Below are positions 24,870 to 35,573 of a stretch of 64,000 nt of DNA, piece after piece. The notes beneath the pieces were generated by a model. That model had not been told where the DNA came from. It searched no databases and saw nothing but the letters and a program-made list of their open reading frames with translations. The translations under genes were made by a program, and so were the position numbers. The first letter of the stretch is position 1; each line of letters begins with the position of its first letter. The stretch is from Artocarpus heterophyllus (Eukaryota; Streptophyta; Magnoliopsida; Rosales; Moraceae): positions 24,707,126 through 24,771,125 of the forward strand of contig CM046343.1 of assembly GCA_025403435.1 (NCBI GenBank), in the 5' to 3' direction.

Positions 24870-25215
24870 ATGAGATTGTTACTTAGACCAGTAAGTTTCA
24901 GCTACATCAGATGAAAGTCTTCCTATGCATTTAGAAGTCAAAACAACCATAACAAACCAATTCCAACAAAATTTCTATATAAAGAGATTCAGGCATCAAC
25001 GTTCTATTTTTATATTGTCCAGAGGGTGGAGGAGCCCAAGTCTTGCAAGTTCCCGCTAATGGATCTCGACTCCTTTTGTTGACACATCCGATCAGCCTCC
25101 TAACAAATCTTTCAAGAATTGAGACATACAAGAAATATGACTAGCTTGTCGTGTTCGTGGGTTGTGTATTATATTGTTTCGCTCATTCCAAATCGACTAG
25201 AGCAGGCAAATAAAA
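24870..25215 (-). pseudogene. LINE ORF2 tail fragment, minus part
   Basis: Reading down from 25215, SIWNERNNIIHNP marks the zinc-binding RT tail, then APPPSGQYK precedes the start of an RNase H-like domain, with a decayed continuation toward about 24870 (CIGRLSSDVAETY). Stops and frameshifts interrupt it. The matching second half of an RNase H domain lies on the opposite strand at 25380. Confidence 0.55.
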
Positions 25216-25379
25216 AAAAATTTTGAAACTTTCTCTATCGTAAACATCTTCTTATGGTTAACCAGATCATAGAAAAAGCATATTTGAGGGAAGTTGAAAG
25301 GCCAAAAGCATCGCTTTAATGTCTCTTTAATCATGCATTTTAGATTTTAAATTTATATCCTTCATGATGAATGAATGCA

Positions 25380-25765
25380 ATCTAACGGTCTTGTATGTCA
25401 GATGCGTTGAATTGGCCTTCAACTATGAGTGAACTGATTGTGATTAGGGAGGGCCTCGCCTTTGCTTCTGATTCCGGTCTCCATCCAATGCTCATCGAAA
25501 GTGATTGTCAAAATGCCATGAGTGTTATTTATGATGTTGTTAATCTGTCCTCTTATAATGTTACTGTTTTGACGTCAAAGATTTGGTTCTTTTAACTATA
25601 TTTCCCGCGATGGGAATAAGGCTGCCGATTCACTAGCTCGCTTTGCTTTGTCCTTGGCTGAGGATCGTTATTGGCTTGAGGAAGGCCTTCTTGTATTGCT
25701 TCTGTTTTTTGGGAGATTGCTGCTAATGAAGCTCAGTTTTTCCCCCAAAAAATGTATGTTAGATA
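25380..25765 (+). pseudogene. LINE RNase H-like domain fragment, plus part
   Basis: The frame gives MSELIVIREGLAFASDSGL, LIESDCQNAMSVIYDVV and, after a stop, SRDGNKAADSLARFALSLA followed by YWLEEG. This is the second half of the plant RNase H-like (RVT_3) domain, including the acidic 'ES D' motif and the closing 'GN..AD.LA' helix. There is at least one stop (about 25594) with a frame change. It lacks the first acidic strand, which is found instead on the minus strand next door. Confidence 0.75.
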
Positions 25766-25852
25766 ACATCTATGTTCATTGGAACAGATTATTGCTTCAA
25801 ATAGATGCATCAGTTGAAACATACTAATTCAAAACAACGTGACTATTAATAA

Positions 25853-26010
25853 GGTGTAGAGCATTGTCAGTTTCGGTCTTAACTTTTAGTTGTTATAGTG
25901 TAAAGCTCTCACATGTTATAATGTCAAGAAAAAGTAAAATATAATATAAAGCTACTTATATGTTACAGTGTTTTTAGTCAATTGGTTCTAATCAATGCTC
26001 TCAAACACCC
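25853..26010. mobile_element. MITE family 1, copy
   Basis: The left part reads TTAACTTTTAGTTGTTATAG with GTAAAGCTCTCACATGTTATA. The right part has ATAAAGCTACTTATATGTTACAG in the mirrored position and ends CTCAAACACCC. This matches the inverted structure of the copy at 19443-19605. Confidence 0.6.
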
Positions 26011-28040
26011 TATACAGTTTCACGATTGAGGTGTACGTTGAGAAAGGGACGTGTATATTAATAAATAGCCATGAATTTGGTTATAAACTAGCCTCCGTCA
26101 CATCTAGCTGAGATTGTAGAATTTGTGAGCTTAGAGTTAAAAAAACTCAGTATTACTCTTTAGTTAAAGTTGAATCTTTTTTTTTTTAAGAGGCAGAAAA
26201 GAGAATTGGGTAAATTCTCTCTTTTTTAGGGAGGGGTAATGAAAAAAAATATTCCACTTTGATTCTGGGCAATAGAGCAAATAACAACCTTTGGGGGGGC
26301 ACGGAGTCGAGTGTGGCTAGATCTGACATTCAACCTACGTACCCCTTGAACTTTTAACATGTCTGACTTGCTCCATAAGATTTTTATTTGCAAGCATGTC
26401 CTACTTTACCCTGGCATATTATTTCTACCCCACATATGATAAAATTTCATCTACTTTCTAAACAGTTGTGATGGGCAAAAACCGGGGGGTTTTCTTTTTT
26501 CCATTTCTTTTTCTTCTGTTTTTTTTTTCCCAATTTGAATGGAGGGGGTTTTCTAGGTAAAATGGGACCCTTTTTTTCTAAATTTAGGAAGCAAAAAATA
26601 AGATTTATCCTAAAAGTAGGAGAAAAACCAAAACATCTATTGGCTTCTCCATTCCACATTCGTTCTTGAGGAGTAGGGCCTGTCGTGACGTCTACAAACG
26701 TACACGATAACGAGCCAATACAAAAGTAATTTGAACTTCTTTTTTCTTTTTTTTTGCTTTTCCTCTTTTATTAATTAATTAATTAATATTTTTTAGGTGT
26801 TTGACAAAGTAGCAATTTGAAAGGTGAGGAGTAACATTTCAAAAAAAAAAAAGTTGAGAAGTAAACAAGACAAGAAAGGGTAGGAATTGATAATGCAAAA
26901 CCAGGAAGGCGTCCGTACTATGGTCTTAAATGGTGATTACACCACCAAACAACAAAAATCCTATCTCATTGATGAATGCTACTCGAGTTATTTATTTTCT
27001 TTGAATTTTAATTATGATATTTCTTTAATGTTTGGAGACAATAGATTGTTTGGTGTCTGGGGTAAGAGCAGCATATTGTCTCTTTTTTGAAATTATTTCC
27101 CCCCCTCTCTATACAAAATTTCCAACTAAACACATGTGACAAATGACAACTCTTTGTGTTCATTTGTTTCATTGCTAAAATAGGAAAAGCTAGAACACAT
27201 TAGACGTCCAATCCGTATGGTAGACCGTTAAAAATTAATCAAATGATTAAGAAACTTACCTTACCATAGAGCAAAACAACGTGCCTTACTTAAAAGTTTT
27301 CCTTGAAAAATAAACAATGGGATAATTATCTTTTTATATCCTTTATTTTAAGTTTATTCAAAAACTATACTTTTAGTTTTAGTCTTATCGAATGTGTTCC
27401 TTCATATTAGATTTCATAAACAAATCTATGTCTTACCTTAGTCAATAGTTGATTTTAATATTTAAAAGTACCAAATTATCATTAAGTAAAAGAGAAAAAA
27501 AATTTGAACTTTCAAAAAGTAAGAAGAAAATAAGAACAAAAACACACAAAACACCTCTTTTTAAAAGTATTCTCTGTATTTAAAAAGTCAAAACCCTTCT
27601 TATAAAGTTTGTTTATTTTTCAATTTGATGGTAGTTTGGACAATTTTTTAAGTCAAAATTAAAGATTGATTTGAAAAGGTAAAAATTTGTGCCTTAAATC
27701 TAATATAAAGATATATACTTAAAGACATAAAAAACCAAAGATTTTATGTATGAATAAACCTAAAATATAGAGTACAAAAAGATAAATAATCCATAATGAA
27801 TTTTTAATAAAAGGAGGTACGCCACTTAATTATCTTAGTTTATTAGCGTAGCATCGTGACTATGTGGAGCGCTAATTTAGATTTTTGTTGGAAAATAAAA
27901 ATCTAATTATGCATTTCGGCTGGTCCCCGCACCCCCCCTCTCCCCACCCAAAAAAAGAACCAAAAGACAAGGTAGAAGGTAGAAACACAAAAAACTAAAT
28001 AAAATAATATAAAAATTTGCAAAGTAAGCATGACACATAA
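26011..28040. other. intergenic sequence, no gene seen
   Basis: Homopolymer-rich AT sequence. The frames at 26659-26447 (minus) and 26887-27090 (plus) have low-complexity or unrecognised translations. Nothing functional is supported. Confidence 0.45.
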
Positions 28041-28182
28041 TCGAGCCCGTTTGGGAACATAGTTTAAACCATTGAATCAAAAACACTATAACAATTCAAA
28101 TTGTGAAAGAAAACACCATAGCAAAATTGGTTTGAAACCAAAACCTTTTTAGTTCGAAACATGTTGTCAAATGGGCTCTAAA
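28041..28182. mobile_element. palindromic MITE, family 2
   Basis: The left end GAGCCCGTTTGGGAACATAG and the reverse complement of the right end, GAGCCCATTTGACAACATG, form terminal inverted repeats. The interior has short inverted words (AACACTATAACAATT / AACACCATAGCAAAATTGG). It has no coding capacity. A relative may sit near 3620-3965. Confidence 0.6.
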
Positions 28183-28938
28183 TATCTATGAGCAAATAGC
28201 AATTCAATTGTTGTAGAACTTCTCCTATCACAAGGGTAAGACCAAGGACAAAAATATCGATGTCGTCGAAGTTGTCGAGATTTGATTTACAGATATTGTA
28301 GTGGATATTGTCGATGTCGACGGATATTTGAAAAAAAAATTAGATATCTGAAGAAAAACGTGTAATTTTTTCTTACAACTTTACACATGCTAAAAATAAT
28401 CAAAATTACTTAATTTGAATCAAGTTAATAACATAAATAATACAATTTTGGTTTAATATGATAGTTATATTGCTTATGATAAAAGGATTCCATCATTATA
28501 TATATTGATTATAATTCTAATATTATTTTATATAGTCATTACAAATCAAGTACAATAATAGTAAATAAAAACTACTACCAAATATAATAAAGTACATACA
28601 AACTTCAAGTTTTTCAATAGCAAAAAGAGTTTCTAGCCTGTTGGAAAGTATTATGTGGTTCCGATCTTGATCTAAACAATACATCTGCCAGGATATTACC
28701 CTTGGATAATTCTGAAGGTAATTGTCGATATGCCACACGTATGCTTCTTGATCTCTTTGTACTGTTAACCCATAAATTAGTTATTGTTGATTATCCAATT
28801 TAATGAGTAGTCTTCATGGAATTATAATGACATCTCAACATTAATTTATGGTGGGGGATATACAAGTTTATCAAAGAAACCATCTTGATTTTGTACTTTT
28901 GAACTCGTCCCCATTTGAGAATTATGAAGAACATTAGT
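28183..28938. other. intergenic sequence, no gene seen
   Basis: A short cluster of GATATTGTCGATGTCGA-type words lies at about 28256-28326. The minus frame 28738-28523 has no recognised domain. Confidence 0.4.
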
Positions 28939-29018
28939 GTAATGCTCAAGAAAACTTATTAATTTAAATCCAGAATTAGTTTGGATTTAATTAATAAATT
29001 TTCCTCAATAAATTGTAT
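28939..29018 (+). repeat. first about 80 bp of an LTR of family A
   Basis: The start TGTAATGCTCAAG and the following ATCCAG...TTTAATTAAT block align, by eye at about 75%, with the first 85 bases of the solo LTR at 46044. It then stops abruptly at the truncated end of the minus-strand copia element. It is either a deletion remnant of an LTR insertion or a rearrangement junction. Confidence 0.45.
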
Positions 29019-30800
29019 TTACTTAGCAATCTCACAATCATTACAATGAAATTCATGAGGGACATATCCTTTGAACAATGATGGAAACATAAACTTAAGG
29101 ACACTAATTGATGGATGACCTAAACGACGATGATAGAGTCAAATTTTGCCTTTATTGGAAATGACTGACTCGGAAAGGAATGATGTAGAAAAGGATTTCT
29201 CAACTCTTGTTCTTCCACCTTGTTCATCCAAGTAGTAGAGTCTGTTTCTCTCACTACAGTCCAATCGTCCTCTTCATGCCTTGCTCTTGGAACACACAAT
29301 GAGAAGGGAAAAAGGACACACTACAATTGGAATCTTTAGTGAGTTTTTGGATTGAAAAAAGTTTTGTAAACAGTTTAGAAACATGAAGAGCATTTTTAAG
29401 GGTGATATATTGGTTGATATAAACATCCCCTTCACCTGCAACGGTGGTTACTGGCCCATCGGCTATGGTAATTTTTCTATGGCTAGAACAAGGTGTTTAT
29501 GAGGTAAAGGATTTGGAGGAACATGTCATATCGTCTGTGGCTTTGAATCGATTACCCACATTTTTGGAGAAATGGCATCCGAGAAATTAGCAATACAAGA
29601 AGAGGGTGAAATACCTGAAAAAACCAGAGAGCATGTACCTACGGATATACCCGCTGATGCTTTGTCAAGGGATCCTTAAAAGGCCTTCAACTTCTCAATA
29701 TCCTCCTTATTAAGCTCGGTGACTGGGTTCAATGAGGTTTCATCATTGCTGGCTAAATATGCTTGTCCCTGCTCGCTTTTCTATTGATCAGCTACGTACC
29801 TATTAACCATTGGAGGTCAGCCATGGAGTTTCTAGCATTTTTCTCCTGTGTGACAGTGTTTCTTGCTGTACGTACAGAACATTGAGTCTCTATTAACTAG
29901 TTTCATGGAATCGGTCTGCTTGTTGTTTACTTCAGGATGGTGTGCATAACCTGCTTACTCTTTCATTCTCGTGGTTTTTGTTGCCAAGGCTAAACTGTCT
30001 CCAATATGAGGCTTAAGCTTCACCTCTCTCCTTCCTTCCTCTACACGGATAATAGCAATTGTGTCATTCAAGGATGGTAGATCCTCCCTTCCTAAAATTT
30101 ACACCCTTACCACATCAAATTCCACATTAGGACCTGCAAGAAAATCATAAATGCGCTCCTTTTCAACAAACCTCTTAAGGATTGCTGCATCATCACTACA
30201 ACGCATTTGTATGCATTGGCAGTGTTCCATTTCCTACCATAATCCCTGCAAATGGCTAGAATACTCTGTGACCAAAAGCGTTCCTTGCTTTGTTGTTGAA
30301 AGTTTCATCTTAATTTCATAAATTTGTGCGGCATCATGAACTTTGGAGTACGTTTGTTTGACGGCATCCCATATCTCCTTGGCAGTACCGAGGAACATGC
30401 AAGTGTCACTGATTTCAGGAAGCATAGAGTTCCACAGCCATGACATTACCATGGAATCTTGTTCATCCCAAGCATCAAACTTCGGATCCCCTTCCTTAGG
30501 TCCAGCACTCAACAGGTGACTCAATTTACCTCTTCCCTTAAAAAACATGCAAACCATTTGAGACCACTTCAAGTAATTCTTCCTATTCAATTGATAGGCA
30601 ACCTATATATTCTGCAACTCTCCCGTCGAAACTGCAACAGAACTCTCGGAAACTAGATTGTTTGAGGCAGGGCTAGTTTCGATGGAGGATGACATGATTG
30701 GGTAGAAGAATTCAAGAGGGTCAAAGAAAAAAAAAAGAGGAACTCACAAATTCAAAAGACCAAAAACGAGAAGAAAAATTTTCCAAGAAAGAAAAGTCTT

Positions 30801-30815
30801 AAAGCTCTGATACCA
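30801..30815 (-). other. primer-binding site, initiator tRNA-Met type
   Basis: On the minus strand TGGTATCAGAGCTTT directly follows the LTR end. It matches the usual plant copia site complementary to the 3' end of initiator tRNA-Met. Confidence 0.8.
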
Positions 30816-31099
30816 TGTCAGAAATTAGAGGTGAAAAGAGAAAATATTTCTATGTCTCTATTCAAAATCTAAGAACACACAATTATATAGTTGGTACAAG
30901 TAGTATAGCTACAAAACTAAATCCTACAAATTCAAGAAACCACACTAACTAAAATATACACTCAAATAATCCTAAAACACTAGAGATTTTCCACCTAATC
31001 CTCCTAAAAACTAACTCCATAATCTCGGCTAATCACAACAAATATAAATAAAATAAATAAAAAAACTAGAGATGAAACATATACGCAGAAATCACAACA
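30816..31099 (-). repeat. 5' LTR of the truncated copia element
   Basis: On the minus strand it begins TGTTGTGATTTCTGCG and ends AATTTCTGACA, giving TG..CA ends over 284 bp. The primer-binding site follows at once. No second copy exists in the window because the element is truncated, so the outer end is less certain than the inner one. Confidence 0.65.
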
Positions 31100-31295
31100 A
31101 TTATCGTTTAATATTTACCTTCTGTACCCTGGGCCTGTGATAGTGATTTATTTTGTCAAAAAAAATGTACTTATACAGATGAGCATGTCACCAATACCCT
31201 CTTTTTCTCTCCTTGCCAATGAACGTTAAAAAGAGAAAGAAAAAGAAATCACATGTGTAATTTTATGCATAAACTGCACGGTACAATGTACTTGG

Positions 31296-34200
31296 CTACT
31301 CATATAGAAGAGGACTTCCTTCTTTAGCGAGCACAAAGAGACCACCATCACCTCTTGAGATTCGAAAATCCTCGTCAAGGTATGTTGTGAGAAGCCACGA
31401 CTTGGTCCTCTCACCCGGAATGGGAAACCTTAGAGGTGGCTGACTCGAAATAGCCCGTGAAATGTTTGCCACAACCTCCTGAATAGGATTGAGAGTTTGC
31501 TGCAAGGGAGACAGGTTGATTTTCAGCCCAAAGATATCCACTTCTCCGGGGAGATCAACACTCGACTTTATCTCCGGAGGTTGAAAGGTACCTTCCTTAA
31601 ATTGAACCTGAACATATTGTTAAAGTTATTAGCTAGAAATTTAATGTCAATCATCTAAGCCAATGTAGTAAAATTGATCAACACTTCTACATAATCAAGA
31701 AAGGTTTCTTAGTCTGCACGGGTGATCAAAAAATTGGGTTCTCGTTCATTCATTATGTCTTTGTTTATTTACTTGCTCAACATAGAAAATTCTGCCCACG
31801 TACAATGTCATTCAATCAGACACCAAAGCAAGTGAACTAGGGATAACCTGTATTCTGGATGGACTACGAACTTCAAAAGTAGCGGTTGCACTGAAAGAGA
31901 GAGTCGAAAAGGGGCTGGACAGTGTGGTCGAGTTCACAATAGTGAGATTGCTGGCATCAACTGACTGGCTTATCTTCTCCACTTTCAATAATGGCGTGGA
32001 ACCCGCTGCCAAAAGTGGCAACAGCTCTGAAAATCCAGTGTACCTGATAAATCAGAAATCCAAATAAGTCTTCAAAAGAAATAAACAAATGAGCAAAAAA
32101 AAAAAATCAATAGGAGACTAAGGAGGAACATGAACTGTGCAGTAGATATCCTAAACAGGCCACTAAACCGGTTATTTCCTAGAACTCCACATGAAAATAA
32201 TCAAACAAGCTAACATTTCCCTCAACCATTCAAGGCTGTGTTCCCAGTTTCCCACTTTCGAAATTTTTACAAACTATGACCTTTTGAGGGCTGTATGAAT
32301 GCACCAATAGACATAATCACTTCCAGTACCACTCTGAGACAGCATTCTAATAAGCATGATCGCTGACATAAGGGCATTTCTTTTTTGTTTGCTCAAATCA
32401 AATCTGGGTCTTCATTAAAAATCCTCTAAGAGAGTAGTTGCCACATGGGGGAAACTTCCCCTACAGCAAAGTAGCCAACGCTACCAGGGTACAAAGCCCA
32501 ATAATGAGCAGCTTCATGAGCCGCTTTGTTGCATGAGTAGAAGATGAGGATGGTTTCTTAAGAACATCAGCGTTGCATGAATTGCCATACATTTGACAAA
32601 TTATTGTCATCCATAAAATAATAGGTTCAAATTTAGAAAATTATTTCATCAGCAGGTACACCATATCATAATGAATTCTGGACTAAAATTTAGTCGCCAA
32701 AATTCAAAGGAAAGAAAACGAAAAAAAATAAAAGAGAGGACAAGAACTGAAATTCGTATGGTGCAGAAATTCCACACCTACTACACACGATTGTCATTGG
32801 CATGCATAAATATGCTAGTCAGTAACGACGTGCAACATAACCATTGAAACCTAAAGCCAACTTTGAAGCAAAACTACTTCCGCATCTCCACAACCCTGAT
32901 CTTCCATCTACTTTTTGGAACCAAGTTTCTGAGAGTAAACTGTAACTAAACAACCAAATCAATATTTTATATGAGGTGGTTATGCACCCCCAAATATCTT
33001 CAAAGGCATTGAAGCATATCCACAACTTTCTTGCCTTTTGCCACCACCTCTTTGTTTTTTTCCAGACCCTCAATTTAGGATTTAAAAAACCAACTCATTT
33101 CTAGGTTCCCAAATAATTACGCAGACATTCAAACCATTTCATTTATTAAGAAGCTGTTCCCCACTGAAATTATCTGTTATTGCGGCTCTCTCTACGTATC
33201 GTTCAAATCTTAAAAATTCACATCCAACAAAACAACATATTCAAACATCTCTCACTCAATAAGCATACCCTGATGTAATATGATCCCAGATTCATTTAAT
33301 GACCATGACCACATGTTCAAATAACATAAAGTCCAATTCTTCTCACACTACAAAAGAAATAATATCACAACCTCAACAACATTAGAGCATGCCAAATTTT
33401 ATTCTTATACTAACATTTGACATTTAGATAAGAAAATTGTTCTTCAATTCAATGCCACAATTTGACATATGAAAGTATCAAATTTAACACTAAGTATAAC
33501 ACATCACTAAATTTTGACCTTTGGTTGCTATTGGTTTATGTTTTAAATCTTTTTTTCCTAGTAATAAAGGAATATCTACACTTTTATACACGGCATTTTG
33601 AGGTTATTAAACAACTTACATTTTGAACTTTTAAACTGTTGCATATACCTTCATATTGGCAATTTAGGCTGAGGAGCTGAAACGGTATATTATACTTTCA
33701 TATTGCCAATTTATGCTTAATCTATACAACTTCTTGTTCAATTGTCTATTTCAACTTATGAAATTTAGAGAATACCCTTACAGAATTGACGATTTCCGGT
33801 TAAAGTTATTCTCAAAATTTTACAAATCAAAATGGGCATTACATCAAGATACTGCATAGATTAAACATGAATTGATAATTTTAAAGTATGAAGGTGTAAC
33901 TAGTCCAAAACGCAAAGTATAAGTTTTTAATAACCTCAAAACGCAGGAAGTATAAATGAAGAGTTTCCTAATCACAACACTATTATTTCTAAGTTATTCA
34001 AAATTAAGACTTAATTTTGCAGGTTAAGAGTTATAAACAAAAAGTAAATAGCATTTCAGATAACATTATGCAAACAACATAACAACATACTAAAGACATC
34101 ATTGAGCATTTGCATATTACAAATGGTATCAGAAAACAAAATCAAACTTACAACAGAACCCAGTTGCCATCAAGAAGCTCCGGTGCTTGAGTGGGCGCGG

Positions 34201-34762
34201 GCGTGGGGTTCAAAGCCTCCAACTGGTTGACGAGCTCAAGAATCTCTGCTCTCTCCTCCAACCTCGCCCGGAACCCCAACTCAGTCCCATACACACTGTC
34301 CACCAAACACCTCTTCAGCTCCAGAAGCTTCTCCTTCGTGTCGGCCTCGGTCTCATTCACACCAATTCCACCATTATTATCAGCATCACCGCCATCTCCG
34401 ATTCCTCCTCCTCCAACGTAGCCATCTTTGCCCCACTCGTCCTCGTCCTTCGGAGGGTCCGAGTCCGAGAGCTTCGTGTAGGAGGAATCGGGGTCGGGGT
34501 CGGATTTCTCGCCCCATTCATCGGTGACCTTGGGTGGGTCTTCGGCGGAATATTCTTCGTCGTCGGAGAAAGAGGAGCGGAGGCGGAGGGAGCGGAGGCG
34601 AAGAGGTCTGGTTGTGTAGGGGATTTGGAGGGAGAGAGAAGAAGGAGAAGAAGAAGAAGAAGAAGAGAGGGAAGAGAGGAATGGGAGGGATTGTTTGGTA
34701 GGGTTTGGGGAGGAGAAGAAGGAAGAAGAGGGTGGAGCAGAGAGGAAGAAGAGCAGAGCCAT
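31296..34762 (-). CDS. PAP3-like: plastid-lipid-associated protein, PAP3/fibrillin type
   Basis: Exons: 34762-34152, 32043-31848 and 31607-31296, total 372 residues. Borders are GT..AG; codon 204 is split by intron 1. Residues 1 to about 63 form a Ser/Pro-rich then Arg-rich plastid transit peptide. An acidic region (about 65-140) carries two DEWG motifs (81-84 and about 108-111) and a Gly/Asp-rich stretch. The PAP/fibrillin domain runs from about 145 to the end: LVNQLEALNPTPAP, LLDGNWVLLYTGF across the first splice, then FEVRSPSRIQVQFKEGTF across the second, then ISSQPPLRFPIPG and SWLLTTYLDEDFRISRGDGG. Fibrillins coat plastoglobules and thylakoids and bind lipids; that role is from the family. 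Intron 1 is about 2.1 kb and contains a LINE tail. The DEWG-rich acidic segment points to the PAP3 subgroup, but the subgroup is inferred from memory. Confidence 0.9.
32390..32565 (-). pseudogene. LINE RNase H tail inside intron 1 of the PAP3-like gene
   Basis: On the minus strand the frame gives CNKAAHEAAHYWALYPGS and then VGEVSPMWQLLS followed by a stop. This is the closing helix and C-terminal end of the plant LINE RNase H-like domain. It is short, isolated and in the same orientation as the host gene. Confidence 0.65.
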
Positions 34763-35573
34763 GGGCTTGGCCTTGTTGTTTTTGCCTTTTTTCCGCTAAT
34801 GCGACTGTAACGTCCGTCTGTATGTCTCTCTCAAGTTGTGGAAGGATGGAAGATCCCTGTATTGTTTATTTTATTTATTTATTATTAACAAAAGAAAAGA
34901 AAAGAAAAAATCGTCGTCTACGGCTCTATAGAGATTATTTGGCAATGTTAAAATTATAGTGCTTTCACATGCTACAATATAAAATAAAATAAAATTATAA
35001 TGTAAAGATTTAATTTTTTTGTTCTAAATACGTTGTTAAAGACACACCTAATTTTAGTTAAAAAAATTTAATTTATTTTTTATTTGTCATCTAAATCCAT
35101 TCGACAAACTGACTAGTTGCAATAAACTCTTAATTGTAATGAATGCTATTGATTAAACTTTGTTTTTCTAATCAAAAAGATGACCAGTGGTGTTTTTTAT
35201 GTCTATATTTCAATGCTTTAAGAGGAATCTAATGAGACCATATATGAAACCGTAAGAAAACATGATTCATGCTTTGGTCTACTATCATCTAAAAAGAGTA
35301 AATTAGGTGGTTTATTACCATTATTGTCTTCTATCACGGTTTTTCCTTTTCTTTTGATTCATATCATTTTTCTAGTTAAAAAAGTCAAATTTTTTAACAA
35401 ATTACTTTTAGACAACACATATTTACCTAACTCTAAACTAAAATATTTGAGATCAATTTTGCTTATATATTCTTGAGAAGTGGTATATTTCAAACTTTTT
35501 TATAAAATTGATAATTTTTTTAGAAATTATATGTTTCTAACTTTCTCATAAAATTGATAAACTTCAAAAACAA
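34763..35573. other. 5' flank of the PAP3-like gene; MITE-like piece
   Basis: The promoter of the minus-strand gene should lie just above 34762. At about 34930-35055 TTATTTGGCAATGTTAAAAT...GTGCTTTCACATGCTACAAT resembles one side of MITE family 1 with a decayed second side. The rest is AT-rich. 35412-35573 is the left part of a repeat unit interrupted by the solo LTR. Confidence 0.45.

Larger units (their letters stand above)
29019..31099 (-). mobile_element. 3'-truncated Ty1/copia retrotransposon
   Basis: Order on the minus strand: 5' LTR (31099-30816), primer-binding site, gag, protease region and GAG-pre-integrase, then a break at about 29019. Gag starts near 30694 and an open part (30590-30234) contains the typical NRKNYLKWSQMVCMFFKGRG and W.WNSMLPEIS segments. 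A zinc-knuckle remnant (FCTYSKKHCHTGEKC, with Ser for one Cys) lies at about 29880-29835. The protease region reads ATDDMTCSSKSFT with the DSG triad lost. The GAG-pre-integrase motif YHRRLGHPS...CNDCEIAK lies at about 29130-29019. Integrase, RT, RNase H and the 3' LTR are missing. It sits about 200 bp from the end of the PAP3-like gene. Confidence 0.8.

Noticed and set aside
34187..34810. Plus-strand open frame of 207 codons
   Set aside because: It is antisense to exon 1 of the PAP3-like gene. Its Arg/Glu/Gly-rich composition comes from the reverse reading of a Ser-rich leader.
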